Below are positions 25,280 to 35,176 of a stretch of DNA of 64,000 nt, in pieces (position 1 is the first letter of the stretch; each line of letters opens with the position of its first letter). A model generated the notes under the pieces. That model saw nothing but the letters and a program-made list of their open reading frames with translations. It did no database searches and was not told the origin of the DNA. Origin of the DNA: Flammeovirgaceae bacterium SG7u.111 (GTDB taxonomy: Bacteria; Bacteroidota; Bacteroidia; Cytophagales; Flammeovirgaceae); assembly GCA_034044135.1 (NCBI GenBank), contig CP139021.1:3239635-3303634 (forward strand), written 5' to 3'. Made by a program: the position numbers and the translations under genes.

Positions 25280-26713
25280 ATGATTCACAGAACAAAACAA
25301 ACCATCTTTTTACTCCTCCCTTTTCTTTTTTTATTTGCCTGCAAAGATGAACCAACCCCTGTTGGAAGTAAAACGGGAGAAAAAGAGCAGTTAACCATCT
25401 TTTTTCTCAACGATCAGCACGGGCAGTTAAATGACTTCCCCAAAGTGAAGTACTTGGTAGAGAAGGAGAGGGCAGCCAAAAATACTTTACTGGTATGTGC
25501 CGGAGATATCTTCTCGGGAAACCCAATAGTCGACCAGTATTCGGAGAAGGGCTTCCCTATGGTAGATGTGATGAACAAGGTCGGGATAGATATTTCGGTG
25601 TTGGGAAACCATGAGTTTGACTACGGGATAGATGTGTTGAAAGAGCGAATGGGACAGGCAGAGTTCGAATGGGTCTGCGCCAATGTAGATATGCTGAATA
25701 GCGGAGTGCCTCAACCAAATGCCTTCAAAACCTTGGAAGTAGGGGAGTTGAAAGTAACTTTTCTGGGCTTGGTGGAAACCTTTGGAAAAGACGACGATAT
25801 CATTCCTTCTACCCATCCTTGGCGAGTAGCCCAGCTGTCTTTCGAAAGACACTACGATATAGCTGGTGATTTTGAGCAACTTAAAGATGAAGAAGATGCT
25901 GACTTGCTGATAGCGCTTACCCATTTGGGGTCGAGTTCAGATATTTCCCTAGCCGAGGATTTCCCTTTTTTCGATGCGATTATTGGCGGGCATTCCCACG
26001 AAGTGATCGATAGAAAAATAAATGGAATTCCCGTGGTGCAGGCAGGCTCATATCTTTCGTATTTGGGGAAGATGGAATTGACTATCCAAGACAGGGAGAT
26101 CGCAGAAACATCTGTGCAGTTCATTAACCTCGACACGGCCAGTTCTTACGATGAACCCTTGGCAAAAGTGATAGCGGATTACAATGATGCGCCCGAGTTC
26201 GATAAAGTAGTAGGCTTTGCCAACAGCCATCATTCAAGGAATGAACTAGGTTGCTTTTATACGACTGCCCTAAAAGAATACTTCGGGACGGATATATCCT
26301 TTCAAAATGGCGGCGGAATTCGGGCGAACATTGATGAAGGCGACATTACCGCTTTGGAAATCTTCAACATGGATCCGTTCAACAATCAAGGGGTGGTATT
26401 TACCCTAACAGTAGGGGAGATCAAAGAATTCTTTGCCCAAACAGGTGCAGGCTTGCATGTTTCGGGAATATCATTGGAAAGGGATGAAAGGCGCGTTGTC
26501 ATCCGTGATGAAGCTGGAAAGGAACTTAGTGATGACGAAACCCTGACCATAGGCATCAATGATTATATTCCTGCCGTGTACGACAGTTATTTTTCCCTAG
26601 AAAAAGCAGAAATAAAAGAGATTACCACAGCCGAGGCAATCATCCAGTATCTTTCCAACAACCCAACGGTAGATTACGAAGGCTGCTCAAGGTACTTTGA
26701 TTATGATAATTGA
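25280..26713 (+). CDS. 5'-nucleotidase/metallophosphatase lipoprotein
   Basis: 477 residues from the ATG at 25280. Lipoprotein signal LLLPFLFLFAC, lipid Cys near residue 21. The N-terminal calcineurin-like domain has all metal motifs in order: FFLNDQHGQL (D-x-H), VCAGDIFSGNP (G-D), VLGNHEFDYG (GNHE), LIALTHLGSS (H) and IIGGHSHEV (GHSH). The C-terminal 5'-nucleotidase domain carries FQNGGGIRANIDEGDIT, the substrate-binding N-G-G-I-R region. Family enzymes release phosphate from extracellular nucleotides (UshA/YfkN type), so this is probably a cell-surface or periplasmic nucleotide scavenger. Single gene with its own promoter. Confidence 0.92.
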   Translation: MIHRTKQTIFLLLPFLFLFACKDEPTPVGSKTGEKEQLTIFFLNDQHGQLNDFPKVKYLVEKERAAKNTLLVCAGDIFSGNPIVDQYSEKGFPMVDVMNKVGIDISVLGNHEFDYGIDVLKERMGQAEFEWVCANVDMLNSGVPQPNAFKTLEVGELKVTFLGLVETFGKDDDIIPSTHPWRVAQLSFERHYDIAGDFEQLKDEEDADLLIALTHLGSSSDISLAEDFPFFDAIIGGHSHEVIDRKINGIPVVQAGSYLSYLGKMELTIQDREIAETSVQFINLDTASSYDEPLAKVIADYNDAPEFDKVVGFANSHHSRNELGCFYTTALKEYFGTDISFQNGGGIRANIDEGDITALEIFNMDPFNNQGVVFTLTVGEIKEFFAQTGAGLHVSGISLERDERRVVIRDEAGKELSDDETLTIGINDYIPAVYDSYFSLEKAEIKEITTAEAIIQYLSNNPTVDYEGCSRYFDYDN

Positions 26714-26726
26714 TTAGAAAATACAG

Positions 26727-26777
26727 TTTTTCAACTGCTTAAGTATTTGTTTTATAAGTATTTAAGTAGTTGAAAAA
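26727..26777. repeat. Long imperfect inverted repeat between convergent genes
   Basis: Arms 26727-26748 and 26756-26777 match at about 18 of 22 positions. The outer ends are T-run on the left and A-run on the right, the opposite of a normal bidirectional terminator, so it forms a stable hairpin without a downstream U-tract. It separates the genes ending at 26713 and 26789. Confidence 0.5.
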
Positions 26778-26788
26778 GTTGATACTCT

Positions 26789-28447
26789 TCAATGCATTTG
26801 GTGTTTCATTCGTGATCTTTTAATCTTCATTTTTTGGAGCATCCATTCAGGATATTCAGAGCTGTCTTCTGCATTATAGATACGCACATGTTGGGATTCA
26901 TCAGCTTTAATTAATTCATCTTGTTTGCAGTTAAGGATATTTGCTGCCGCTTGCACACCAGAGTAAGTTGCCCCAGCCACACCATGTGCCATTATACTTG
27001 CGCCGCATAGGTGCAAATTTTCGATTTCACTTTCTGCTTTAAAAGCAAAAGGTCCAGTTTGCTTGAAACTCTTCTCTGTGCCGTAAACGTTGCCTTCAGT
27101 TGAATTAACATAAAACTCATTCGTCAATGGAGTGCCCAGTTCTTGCAGTACAATTTTACCACTGATGCCAGGCAAAACTTTTTCGAGTCCATTGATGATT
27201 TTCTTAGATAAGGTTTCTTTAAACTCTAGATATTTCTGAGAGCGTTGATTTTCTTTTTCCTTAAATTGTCCGAATGATTCACGGTTGATGAACGTGACAA
27301 CTTCAAGCACATGGTACCTGCCATCAAAACTTGTTGGGTCTTTAAGTGTGGTGCAACTGATAAACAATCCTGGGAACTCATCGCCCGATGCAATGTCAAT
27401 TTTCATCATTTCTTCAAAGAGGTCATCCGTATCTTTGTCAGTCATCATCCATATATTACCCGAATCAAGCCCTGCTTTGCGCACGTCCATATCTACAGTC
27501 AAAAATAGCATGAGTGAAGTACATGAATACTTTGTCTTGGCAAGCTTCTTCGACAGTTTGGGGCTGAGGTTATCTTTGCCTACCAGGTTAAGATAGGTGG
27601 TGTTAGGATCCGCATTAGAAATAATTCTTTTTGAATAAATTTTTTCTCCGTTCTCAAGTTCTACCCCAACGGCTCGTTTTTGTTTAGTTCCTTCCAATAG
27701 AATACGTTTCACTTTCTGGCTCGTTCGTACTTCGCTGCCATTGTTTTTGATAGCCTTAGTCATTGCCTTTACAATAGCACCACCACCTCCCATCGGATAA
27801 AAACCTCCACCAGCATAATGATCCATCACAGCACAATGCAGTGGAAAGCTTGCCTTGGCAGGTGACAATCCATGATCTCCACATTGTACGTTCAAAATTT
27901 TCTTTAACAATGGGTCTTTGATATGCCAATCAATGACTCTTTTCAGACTAAATAAGCCATACTTACCTAAATGCCTCGTACGCCAAGCAATAGTGACGTT
28001 ATCCCAAAAGCCACTCATCTGAGGAATGAGATGTAACTGGCTGCTTACGTTACGCACCGTAGTGAGATACTTGGCAAGCCCCTTTTTTTCCTTAGGAAAA
28101 CGTTGGGAAAGTGACAGGAATAATTCATCAAAACCCGCAGGCATGTCAATACGGTCATCACCTATCCAGCAATGTTCATAAGAAGCTGGGTTCATTTGAA
28201 AAAAAACCAAGTCATTTGCAATTCCCAGTCCTTCATACAGTAGGCTTGTTGATTTGCCTTTTCCAAGCGACCCTATGTAGTGCACTCCGGGGTTAAAACG
28301 ATAGCCATTCAAGTAAAAATTATGGCACCAACCACCTGGTACATCATGCTGTTCAATAACCAGCACACGCTGGCCAGCGCGAGAAAGACAAATTGCTGAG
28401 GAGAGGCCTCCTGCACCTGAACCGATAATAATAGTATCTATTTCCAA
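26789..28447 (-). CDS. FAD-dependent phytoene desaturase/retinol saturase-like oxidoreductase
   Basis: 552 residues. Begins at a TTG (28447): the upstream frame closes within ten codons with no ATG, and the dinucleotide-binding motif IDTIIIGSGAGGLSSAICLSR starts immediately after it, with the acidic end of strand 2 at LVIEQHDVPGG. The segment HNFYLNGYRFNPGVHYIGSL and the C-terminal LHLCGASIMAHGVAGATYSGVQAA are typical of the CrtI/RetSat group, which desaturate or saturate polyene chains using FAD. No other carotenoid gene is nearby, so the substrate (carotenoid, retinoid or other isoprenoid) is open. No signal peptide; membrane-peripheral location likely. Confidence 0.85.
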   Translation of the reverse strand: MEIDTIIIGSGAGGLSSAICLSRAGQRVLVIEQHDVPGGWCHNFYLNGYRFNPGVHYIGSLGKGKSTSLLYEGLGIANDLVFFQMNPASYEHCWIGDDRIDMPAGFDELFLSLSQRFPKEKKGLAKYLTTVRNVSSQLHLIPQMSGFWDNVTIAWRTRHLGKYGLFSLKRVIDWHIKDPLLKKILNVQCGDHGLSPAKASFPLHCAVMDHYAGGGFYPMGGGGAIVKAMTKAIKNNGSEVRTSQKVKRILLEGTKQKRAVGVELENGEKIYSKRIISNADPNTTYLNLVGKDNLSPKLSKKLAKTKYSCTSLMLFLTVDMDVRKAGLDSGNIWMMTDKDTDDLFEEMMKIDIASGDEFPGLFISCTTLKDPTSFDGRYHVLEVVTFINRESFGQFKEKENQRSQKYLEFKETLSKKIINGLEKVLPGISGKIVLQELGTPLTNEFYVNSTEGNVYGTEKSFKQTGPFAFKAESEIENLHLCGASIMAHGVAGATYSGVQAAANILNCKQDELIKADESQHVRIYNAEDSSEYPEWMLQKMKIKRSRMKHQMH

Positions 28448-28907
28448 ATTTTCTTTTTTACTGGCGTGTATTTACTTGTTTATTATCTATACTACTTCTA
28501 GCTTCCTTCAACAATTTCTTACAACATTCGTGTATTTGCAATTGGCATATATGTCGTAATATAATTATAAACTTGATTTTTTTGTAAAAGTCATTATTCT
28601 AAATAAACCATTTCAACTATACACCATCCATAGAGACAATACATGCCATGGGTCTACGGGTACCAGCTCAACTAGGGGGGGATATCGCTTTTCTTCTGCT
28701 TGAGTTATTGTTTTTCTTAGTACATGACAAAAAGCAAAACAACTTTATACTTATCTGCAAAAGAGTACTTTCAACCATTGTTATCCCCTTGGACAATTTA
28801 AGTATCTAAGCTAACTTGCGGGACCATTTAATAAACTCCACTGGGCTTACATAGTATGCTAGTGGCTACCGTAACAGAAGAAGCAAAAAATTCGATTAAA
28901 TTAACTA
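28448..28907. other. 460-bp intergenic region with a degenerate palindromic repeat
   Basis: Lies between the divergent desaturase-like gene and HPP-family gene. At 28631-28659 is a TAGAGACAA...GTCTACGG element resembling the palindromes at 31742 and 56524, but with its inverted arms decayed. A GGGGGGG run follows near 28675. No promoter, tRNA or small gene was recognised in the rest. Confidence 0.5.
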
Positions 28908-29552
28908 ATGGCTTACTACAACCTGGCTAGAAAGCGTATAGAACGAATATATAGAATAGGTAAATACATTTTATATAAAGAAACACTTGTTGATTTTAAA
29001 GATAAGTTTTGGTCGTTTTTGGGTTCTTTTTTCGGCATTGGAATTATAGCCCTTATCCAAAGTGCCTACCTAACCGAAAATGACAATGTGTTTTTAATTG
29101 GTTCATTTGGTGCAAGCTGTGTGTTGATTTATGGCGCAGTGCAAAGTCCATTGGCCCAACCAAGAAACCTGATAATAGGGCACATGGTAAGTGCTATAAT
29201 AGGCGTAACCGTTTGTCAGTTTTTGCCTGACATCATCTGGTTGACCGTGCCTTTGGCAGTATCACTTTCCATTATAGCTATGCAATATACCAAATCGTTA
29301 CACCCACCAGGAGGCGCAACGGCTTTAATAGCGGTAATAGGCTCAGAAAAAATAAAAACGTTAGGCTATTTATATATTGTTTTCCCTGTTTTATCAGGAG
29401 TGGTTATTTTATTTTCAGTTGCTCTCATTACAAATAACATGACTTCAAAGAGAAAATATCCAAACGATGGACGGTTTTCACGGAATTTAAAATGGATAAC
29501 AACTCCAATCAGTCATTATTCACAAAAAATTAAAGTAAAAAGAGCAGATTAG
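28908..29552 (+). CDS. HPP-family integral membrane protein
   Basis: 214 residues. Four to five hydrophobic helices, with the family's namesake motif in KSLHPPGGATALIAV and the paired segment FGASCVLIYGAVQSPLAQPRNLIIGH. HPP proteins include plastid and cyanobacterial nitrite transporters (NiTR1-like); in heterotrophs the substrate is undefined. The N-terminal 30 residues are basic (LARKRIERIYRIGKYILYKE), giving cytoplasmic N-in topology. The frame ends with a basic tail. Single gene; nitrogen-metabolism genes are not nearby. Confidence 0.88.
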   Translation: MAYYNLARKRIERIYRIGKYILYKETLVDFKDKFWSFLGSFFGIGIIALIQSAYLTENDNVFLIGSFGASCVLIYGAVQSPLAQPRNLIIGHMVSAIIGVTVCQFLPDIIWLTVPLAVSLSIIAMQYTKSLHPPGGATALIAVIGSEKIKTLGYLYIVFPVLSGVVILFSVALITNNMTSKRKYPNDGRFSRNLKWITTPISHYSQKIKVKRAD

Positions 29553-29729
29553 ATACAGACAAAAATGCTCTTTGGTATTTGTTATTCCCAAGCCGATTTT
29601 ACTTTTACCAGCTAGTGCCATATTTTTCTTTCGGCTCAGTTAAAAAAAATATTTATAAGTGAGACCCTTGAATCGGACAGGCATTTCTGAAGTTGTTTGC
29701 AGCAAAATAGATGGAATTTAAATAGGCTC

Positions 29730-30503
29730 TTAATCAAATAGCGCTACAACTCTTGCTGGTGCCGCTGATGCCCCAACAATTTTTAGAGGGAAAACGGCAA
29801 TTTTGAAACCATTGTAAGGAAGTTCGTCTAAGTTCACTAACTGTTCCATATGGCAATATTCTTTGTCTTTCCCTACTAAATGAGCCTCCCAAAACAATTC
29901 TGAATCATTAGTTTCTTTTGCTTTTTTCAGCATATAGGGCAAGGGCAAATCCCATCCCCAAGAATCAATACCCATAACTTTTATTCCACTATCAATGAGC
30001 CACTCCGTTGCTTCAGCGCTCATTCCGGTCCCTATCTTATGAAAATCTTTTGTGCCATTAAACTTATCTCTTCCCGTTTTAATAAGAACAATCATATTTG
30101 GCTCTATAGTCAATTCATTTTCATTTATGAACTTCTTGATATCGGCTACAGTAATCGGGTCAAAATCTGCTTTATGTTTCATATCGATAACTAAACCCTC
30201 TCCATAACACCATTCTAGAGGTACCTCATCTATAGTCTTAGATTTTTTTCCATTGGTTGTTGGGCAATAGTGCCAAGGGGCATCTATATGTGTGGTAGAA
30301 TGTACTCCCATTTTTTGTATGGTATCATCTGCCCAGCCAATAAAACCCTTGGGAAACAGTCTAAATGGAAGTCCTAAAAAGCGAATTAGCCATTTAGCTT
30401 TTCGATGCGGTTTATGTTTTATTTTAACTTTCATAAACCAAGGGTCAGATTTATTGTATTTGATCGGCTTAGATAAATCTACAATCTTTCTCTTTGTTGT
30501 CAT
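29730..30503 (-). CDS. Cyclase-family metal-dependent hydrolase (kynurenine formamidase-like)
   Basis: 257 residues, cytosolic. The family motif H-x-G-T-H-x-D-x-P-x-H appears as VHSTTHIDAPWHY, with the later glutamate/histidine in LFWEAHLVGKDKEY and VDLSKPIKYN-type start IVDLSKPIKYNKSDP. These manganese/zinc enzymes open N-formyl-kynurenine, isatin or similar amide/lactam rings. The first variable Gly-to-Ser and the rearranged second half (TGMSAEATEWLIDSGIKVMGID) are in line with family members. It lies 22 bases after the CPBP protease gene, so both may be co-transcribed; no tryptophan-degradation genes are seen, leaving the substrate open. Confidence 0.82.
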   Translation of the reverse strand: MTTKRKIVDLSKPIKYNKSDPWFMKVKIKHKPHRKAKWLIRFLGLPFRLFPKGFIGWADDTIQKMGVHSTTHIDAPWHYCPTTNGKKSKTIDEVPLEWCYGEGLVIDMKHKADFDPITVADIKKFINENELTIEPNMIVLIKTGRDKFNGTKDFHKIGTGMSAEATEWLIDSGIKVMGIDSWGWDLPLPYMLKKAKETNDSELFWEAHLVGKDKEYCHMEQLVNLDELPYNGFKIAVFPLKIVGASAAPARVVALFD

Positions 30504-30525
30504 TGTTCTACTTTGTTGTATGTAA

Positions 30526-31374
30526 TTATTTGAGGGCGGGATAAGTGAATAATAAAAAGTGGGTTAAATTAAATGTAAAATGCAAAAGTATAGCCCCTTC
30601 AATCCTTTTAGACTTATGATACATATAACCATAAAATATCCCCGCCAATGCAGCTGAAATTATGTAAACGACCCCTCCTTTATAGTGGACCAGTCCAAAT
30701 AGAGCAGAAGCAACGGATATACTTATAGCTGCTGTGTATTTTCCCTTTGAAAAATCAGCTATTCTTTGTTGAAGAAGCTTTCTGAACAGAGCTTCTTCGG
30801 CCATACATGTAAAAAATAAGTTGGCAAGAATCCATGCCGGAGTAAAGTAAGGGAGCTTTGGGTCAAATTTAGAATAACCTAATGTTATTGCTAAAACAAA
30901 GAAAACAAGGATCATCAATACTAGATTGATAGCTAGTAATTTTAAAATCGGTCGCAACTCTATTTTCTTATAGTCAAAGCTAAAGCCAATTATACATACC
31001 CCTACTAAAGTTTTATCTAAATTGAAATACAAACTATAAGGGGTAGAACTAGCTGTTAGCGTAATATTATGCAGATACCTATAATTGTTGAAGCCGAGAA
31101 TTGGGAGATGGATAAATAAGGGGATGGATAAAGCTAACACTACAAAAAACAGCCATATGTTCTTTGTTTGATAAAAGTAATAGACAGAAAGCCCAAAAAG
31201 CAGCGTATAACCTAATGATATAAATGAAGCTTTTTCAAATATGATAGCTAGAACGAATGAACTAGCTAATAAAAACATCCATAAAGGTATTTTATTAAAT
31301 AGCTTGAGCCGTACCCATATAGAAATAACACTAAACAATAATAAACCATATATTAAAATAATACTTACATCCAT
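30526..31374 (-). CDS. CPBP (CAAX/Abi) family intramembrane metalloprotease
   Basis: 282 residues with about eight transmembrane segments. The three CPBP motifs are in the right order: MAEEALFRKLL (E-E-x-x-x-R), LFGLVHYKGG (F-x-x-x-H) and LHFTFNLTHF (H-x-x-x-N/D). In eukaryotes this fold removes -AAX peptides from prenylated proteins; bacterial members act in bacteriocin immunity, sigma/anti-sigma proteolysis or membrane protein processing. It is followed after 22 bases by the cyclase-family gene on the same strand; nothing there points to a substrate. Confidence 0.85.
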   Translation of the reverse strand: MDVSIILIYGLLLFSVISIWVRLKLFNKIPLWMFLLASSFVLAIIFEKASFISLGYTLLFGLSVYYFYQTKNIWLFFVVLALSIPLFIHLPILGFNNYRYLHNITLTASSTPYSLYFNLDKTLVGVCIIGFSFDYKKIELRPILKLLAINLVLMILVFFVLAITLGYSKFDPKLPYFTPAWILANLFFTCMAEEALFRKLLQQRIADFSKGKYTAAISISVASALFGLVHYKGGVVYIISAALAGIFYGYMYHKSKRIEGAILLHFTFNLTHFLLFTYPALK

Positions 31375-31586
31375 AAGTTTATTTCCTGTTTTTTCAGTTT
31401 TGGGTCTGTTTGTGAAAGTTATATAATGGCAATAATAAGTATAATTATAACACTTTCCATGAAAGTGCGTGCGCCTTGGAAGCTAGTTTACCTATATCCA
31501 TCCATTAGGTCACTGATGGACTGCTATTGCCTAAGGCATACCTTGTCTCTAACAAATGGTTGTTTTCAGGATTGAATGGATGTTGC

Positions 31587-31622
31587 TATAATTCCCTCGG
31601 TGTAGTTGTACCAAGTTTCTAG
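31587..31622. repeat. Short dispersed repeat, copy 1 (TTCCCTCGGTGT core)
   Basis: CTATAATTCCCTCGGTGTAG, then four bases, then ACCAAGTTT. It matches the element at 35311-35343 apart from three substitutions and the variable four bases. The two copies bracket the T9SS-exported protein gene. The surrounding 31375-31797 gap also holds the palindrome at 31742; no gene was seen in it. Confidence 0.55.
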
Positions 31623-31741
31623 CTCTTCGTTGCCCTGTTATCAAACTTGGTTATTTTAAATAATTGCACTGTTTAATATTTCGGAAATTGCGATTTGTTA
31701 CTTCTTGTTCCTCAAGATAATGGGATATCATTTAATAAAAA

Positions 31742-31766
31742 TAGCGACAAGGTATCCTTGTCGCTA
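31742..31766. repeat. Palindromic dispersed repeat (TAGCGACAAGG family)
   Basis: Perfect 11-bp inverted repeat (31742-31752 / 31756-31766) with a 3-base loop followed by CGGG, 32 bases past the stop of the T9SS protein gene. Its core and CTACGG end are shared with the elements at 28631 and 56524. It might also act as a terminator, though no U-tract follows. Confidence 0.6.
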
Positions 31767-31797
31767 CGGGTTATGGGTGAGACAAAAACTTATAATG

Positions 31798-34761
31798 CTA
31801 CCTATCCTGAACTAGGACATGCAATTTTTGACTTGAACCATCTTTAAAATATACATTTAAAATGTACTGTCCAGAAATTAGTTTTTTGTCAAAAACTAAT
31901 GCTAAGTCCGATTCAACATTATTTTGAAAACTCTTTTCATAAACCATTCTACCAAGAATATCTACCATAGAAATATACTCTACATCACCAGCATCTAAGC
32001 CATCTAATGCAATATGGATATCATCCCCACTAGTAGGGTTAGGGTAAACTATAATATTACCTCTTCTATTATGACTATCTAAAGTAACTGTACGTACATT
32101 GCTATATTCATGCTTTCCATCATAATCCACCTGTCTTAATCTATAATAAGTGGTGCCACTATAAGGGTAGTTATCTACATAGCTATAATTGATCAATTGA
32201 TTGCTTGAGCCTGCTCCATTTACTTTGGAAAATACCTCCCAGTCCAAACCATTTTTAGATTTTTGCAATTCAAAATAATCATTATTGAACTCAGATGCAG
32301 TTGTCCAGTTTAAATGTGTTTTATTATCTATTAAAGATGTACTAAAAGACACCAGCGAAACGGGTAAAATTATAGAACAATTTATATCGGCAGAAGCTGG
32401 GCTCACTGTTATTGCGGTTATTGCAAATCTATTCGAACCACTAGTTGTCATGCCAATTTGATTGTTATCAGTGCCCACAATAGGAGAAGCTTTCGATGCC
32501 AAACCAAATCTGTAAGTTGCCCCTGATCCTTGGTCGTCCACTTCCTCAGTAGTGCCATACGCTCCATTAGTAAATGCGTTTTCGTTACCATGGGATCCCA
32601 TTACTAGCATAAAATCTTCATCAGTTTCGGCTGATAATGACACAGATAAGTTATTGGTATCTCCTGTAGCACTGTCATTATCATAAATTGGGTTGGTCTG
32701 GTTCACCCCTTCTAAGGTAATGACAACAACAGCAAAATTGGTTACAGTACCATTGTTGGTTACAATTATATCATAGCTTACACCATCTGTAAGGGCTGAC
32801 AAGGCCAACTCGTCTAAATAGAAAAATTGCGTATAATTATTTCTGCTACCATCAAATGCCTCTGCCAGAGGACTAGCCGCTGTCATGGCAATCCCTCCGT
32901 AAGTAATGTCAGTTACGTTGTGGAAGCCAGTATCATCCTCACCAGAAACCCCTATCACTAATAGCCTGCGTTCTCCAGAAAATAATTGGTACGCACCGAT
33001 TGTTGTTACAGTACCAGTATTATCGGAATCGACCGAGAATACCGAGCCTGACACTGATGAAGCGGGACCACATCCATTGTCTATACTGTAACTAACAGTA
33101 ACCGTAGTAGCCGAATTGTTGCAATCTGTAACTACATCAGCATTAACATCTATGGTAATATTTCCTGAACCGGTTGGTGTTATATCGGCTGTATAGGTAT
33201 TCCCATCCACAGCAACAAAATTGGATGCTGTTCCATTCCCAACAGTAATATCTCCGATTACAAAATCTGTTACATCAGTATCAAATTCGAATGTAACATT
33301 AAATGCAGCTATTGTTGAAACTGAAGATGGCGCTCCAGAAATTACTACGTCTGGGCAAGTTGAACAATGAGCCGCTACTACAAAGCCTACCATTACGTTT
33401 TGTACGTTTGTATTCCCGTTATCAGACACTATCTGATTTGAGCCTACATTTGGCGTGCTGTTGGCAGCAAGTATATTCCTGAAGTTCCCAGCATTAACAT
33501 CAAAGGACTCTATTGCCCCTGTCACAGTTACATTATTCCCCGCATCCCCATGGATATTCATGGCAACGATGAAGTCTGTAGTGGCATTCGCAGTCAAATC
33601 AATATCTACATTATCATCAGTCTCGTTGTCACTGGCATTATCAAGTATGAGCGCTGTTTGGTCTACATTTTCCAACAACATCACATTCAAGGCAAAGTCC
33701 CCGACATTCCCATTGTTGGTTACTACGATGTTATGATTTCCAATACCTAAGCCTGCAAGATCAGATTCTGCCAAGTAAAAAAATCGGGCAAAAACACTTG
33801 TTGCCCCATTTTGTGTGTGTTCAGCTAGATCCGTAGCAGCATTCATCGGTATGCCCCCATACGTAACACCCGTTACATTATTATCACCATTATTGTCCTC
33901 TCCGCCCACACCGACGACGAGCAACCTATTTGAAGCAGGCCTTAGCTGGTAGCTGTGGCTCGAGGTAGTCCCCGAAGTGTTGAAGGTGCTCTCTGAAGAT
34001 GTCACTATCCCCACAGGGTCGCAACTATAGCCACAAGTAGCTTGTGAGACTACAAAGCCTACCATTACGTTTTGTACGTTTGTATTCCCGTTATCAGACA
34101 CTATCTGATTTGAGCCTACATTTGGCGTGCTGTTGGCAGCAAGTATATTCCTGAAGTTCCCAGCATTAACATCAAAGGACTCTGTTGCCCCTGTCACAGT
34201 TACATTATTCCCCGCATCCCCATGGATATTCATGGCAACGATGAAGTCTGTAGTGGCATTCGCAGTCAAATCAATATCTACATTATCATCAGTCTCGTTG
34301 TCACTGGCATTATCAAGTATGAGCGCTGTTTGGTCTACATTTTCCAACAACATCACATTCAAGGCAAAGTCCCCGACATTCCCATTGTTGGTTACTACGA
34401 TGTTATGATTTCCAATACCTAAGCCTGCAAGATCAGATTCTGCCAAGTAAAAAAATCGGGCAAAAACACTTGTTGCCCCATTTTGTGTGTGTTCAGCTAG
34501 ATCCGTAGCAGCATTCATCGGTATGCCCCCATACGTAACACCCGTTACATTATTATCACCATTATTGTCCTCTCCGCCCACACCGACGACGAGCAACCTG
34601 TTTGAAGCAGGCCTTAGCTGGTAGCTATGGCTCGAGGTAGTCCCCGAAGTGTTGAAGGTGCTCTCTGAAGATGTCACTATCCCCACAGGGTCGCATTGAG
34701 CATACAGAAGTGAACTCAACTTTAGTGAGAATATGAATATGATTAGTAATCTTTTTTTCAT
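31798..34761 (-). CDS. T9SS-exported surface protein with duplicated domain
   Basis: 987 residues. Signal peptide (residues 1-21, ending LLYAQ), then two near-identical domains (about 23-238 and 247-462) starting CDPVGIVTSSESTFNTSG, a bacterial Ig-like domain (about 465-560, VVISGAPSSVSTIAAFNVTFEF), a third diverged copy (about 563-790, GPASSVSGSVFSVDSDN), a fibronectin-like segment (ILPVSLVSFSTSLID...YYRLRQVDYDGK) and a C-terminal T9SS sorting domain (IIVYPNPTSGDDIHIAL...GQYILNVYFKDGSSQKLHVLV). The protein should cross the outer membrane by type IX secretion and remain on the surface or be released. The repeated domain is unrecognised; its role may be adhesion or glycan binding. Duplication is recent at the DNA level. 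Confidence 0.88.
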   Translation of the reverse strand: MKKRLLIIFIFSLKLSSLLYAQCDPVGIVTSSESTFNTSGTTSSHSYQLRPASNRLLVVGVGGEDNNGDNNVTGVTYGGIPMNAATDLAEHTQNGATSVFARFFYLAESDLAGLGIGNHNIVVTNNGNVGDFALNVMLLENVDQTALILDNASDNETDDNVDIDLTANATTDFIVAMNIHGDAGNNVTVTGATESFDVNAGNFRNILAANSTPNVGSNQIVSDNGNTNVQNVMVGFVVSQATCGYSCDPVGIVTSSESTFNTSGTTSSHSYQLRPASNRLLVVGVGGEDNNGDNNVTGVTYGGIPMNAATDLAEHTQNGATSVFARFFYLAESDLAGLGIGNHNIVVTNNGNVGDFALNVMLLENVDQTALILDNASDNETDDNVDIDLTANATTDFIVAMNIHGDAGNNVTVTGAIESFDVNAGNFRNILAANSTPNVGSNQIVSDNGNTNVQNVMVGFVVAAHCSTCPDVVISGAPSSVSTIAAFNVTFEFDTDVTDFVIGDITVGNGTASNFVAVDGNTYTADITPTGSGNITIDVNADVVTDCNNSATTVTVSYSIDNGCGPASSVSGSVFSVDSDNTGTVTTIGAYQLFSGERRLLVIGVSGEDDTGFHNVTDITYGGIAMTAASPLAEAFDGSRNNYTQFFYLDELALSALTDGVSYDIIVTNNGTVTNFAVVVITLEGVNQTNPIYDNDSATGDTNNLSVSLSAETDEDFMLVMGSHGNENAFTNGAYGTTEEVDDQGSGATYRFGLASKASPIVGTDNNQIGMTTSGSNRFAITAITVSPASADINCSIILPVSLVSFSTSLIDNKTHLNWTTASEFNNDYFELQKSKNGLDWEVFSKVNGAGSSNQLINYSYVDNYPYSGTTYYRLRQVDYDGKHEYSNVRTVTLDSHNRRGNIIVYPNPTSGDDIHIALDGLDAGDVEYISMVDILGRMVYEKSFQNNVESDLALVFDKKLISGQYILNVYFKDGSSQKLHVLVQDR
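33377..34023 (-). repeat. Tandem gene-internal duplication, copy 2
   Basis: 647 bp identical to 34049-34695 except for three substitutions (33512/34184, 33928/34600, 33955/34627). The period is exactly 672 bp (224 codons), so the frame is kept. The remaining 25 bp between copies are unrelated. Confidence 0.97.
34049..34695 (-). repeat. Tandem gene-internal duplication, copy 1
   Basis: Partner of 33377-34023, about 99.5 percent identical. It encodes the first domain after the signal peptide. Such identity over third codon positions implies very recent duplication or ongoing gene conversion. Confidence 0.97.
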
Positions 34762-35176
34762 TTAGGGTTGACTGATATAGTTATAGTATAATAGCTTATG
34801 AATTGTATTTTTTGGAGGAAAATTTTAAATATTCGGTTACACAAACGCATAACGTCTTATCAATCTTTGTTATTGGATTCTTTTTAAAGAAGTTGTGATT
34901 CTTAATAAAAAATTAAGGTAATAGTATATATTATATGTTGTATTCTATGTTTATTTGTCCGGAATTGCTTTTAACAAAAAGCAGGAATATAAACTATTTT
35001 AGATTTGAGTCTTCTTACTATAGTTATGGAAGGGTATTTCCTTGTTATAAGGTATGCTAATAGGTTGATTCTCTGCTTTCGGTATTTGAGCAAGATATCC
35101 AGAAAACATATTTTTGATCCTGTACACTAGTATTGTAGCTTACAGGAATAGATGGTGCATTATAGAAAGAAAAAAA

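Noticed and set aside
26727-26777. Bidirectional terminator between convergent genes
   Set aside because: The arms start with T-run and end with A-run, so no U-tract follows the stem on either strand; listed only as an inverted repeat.
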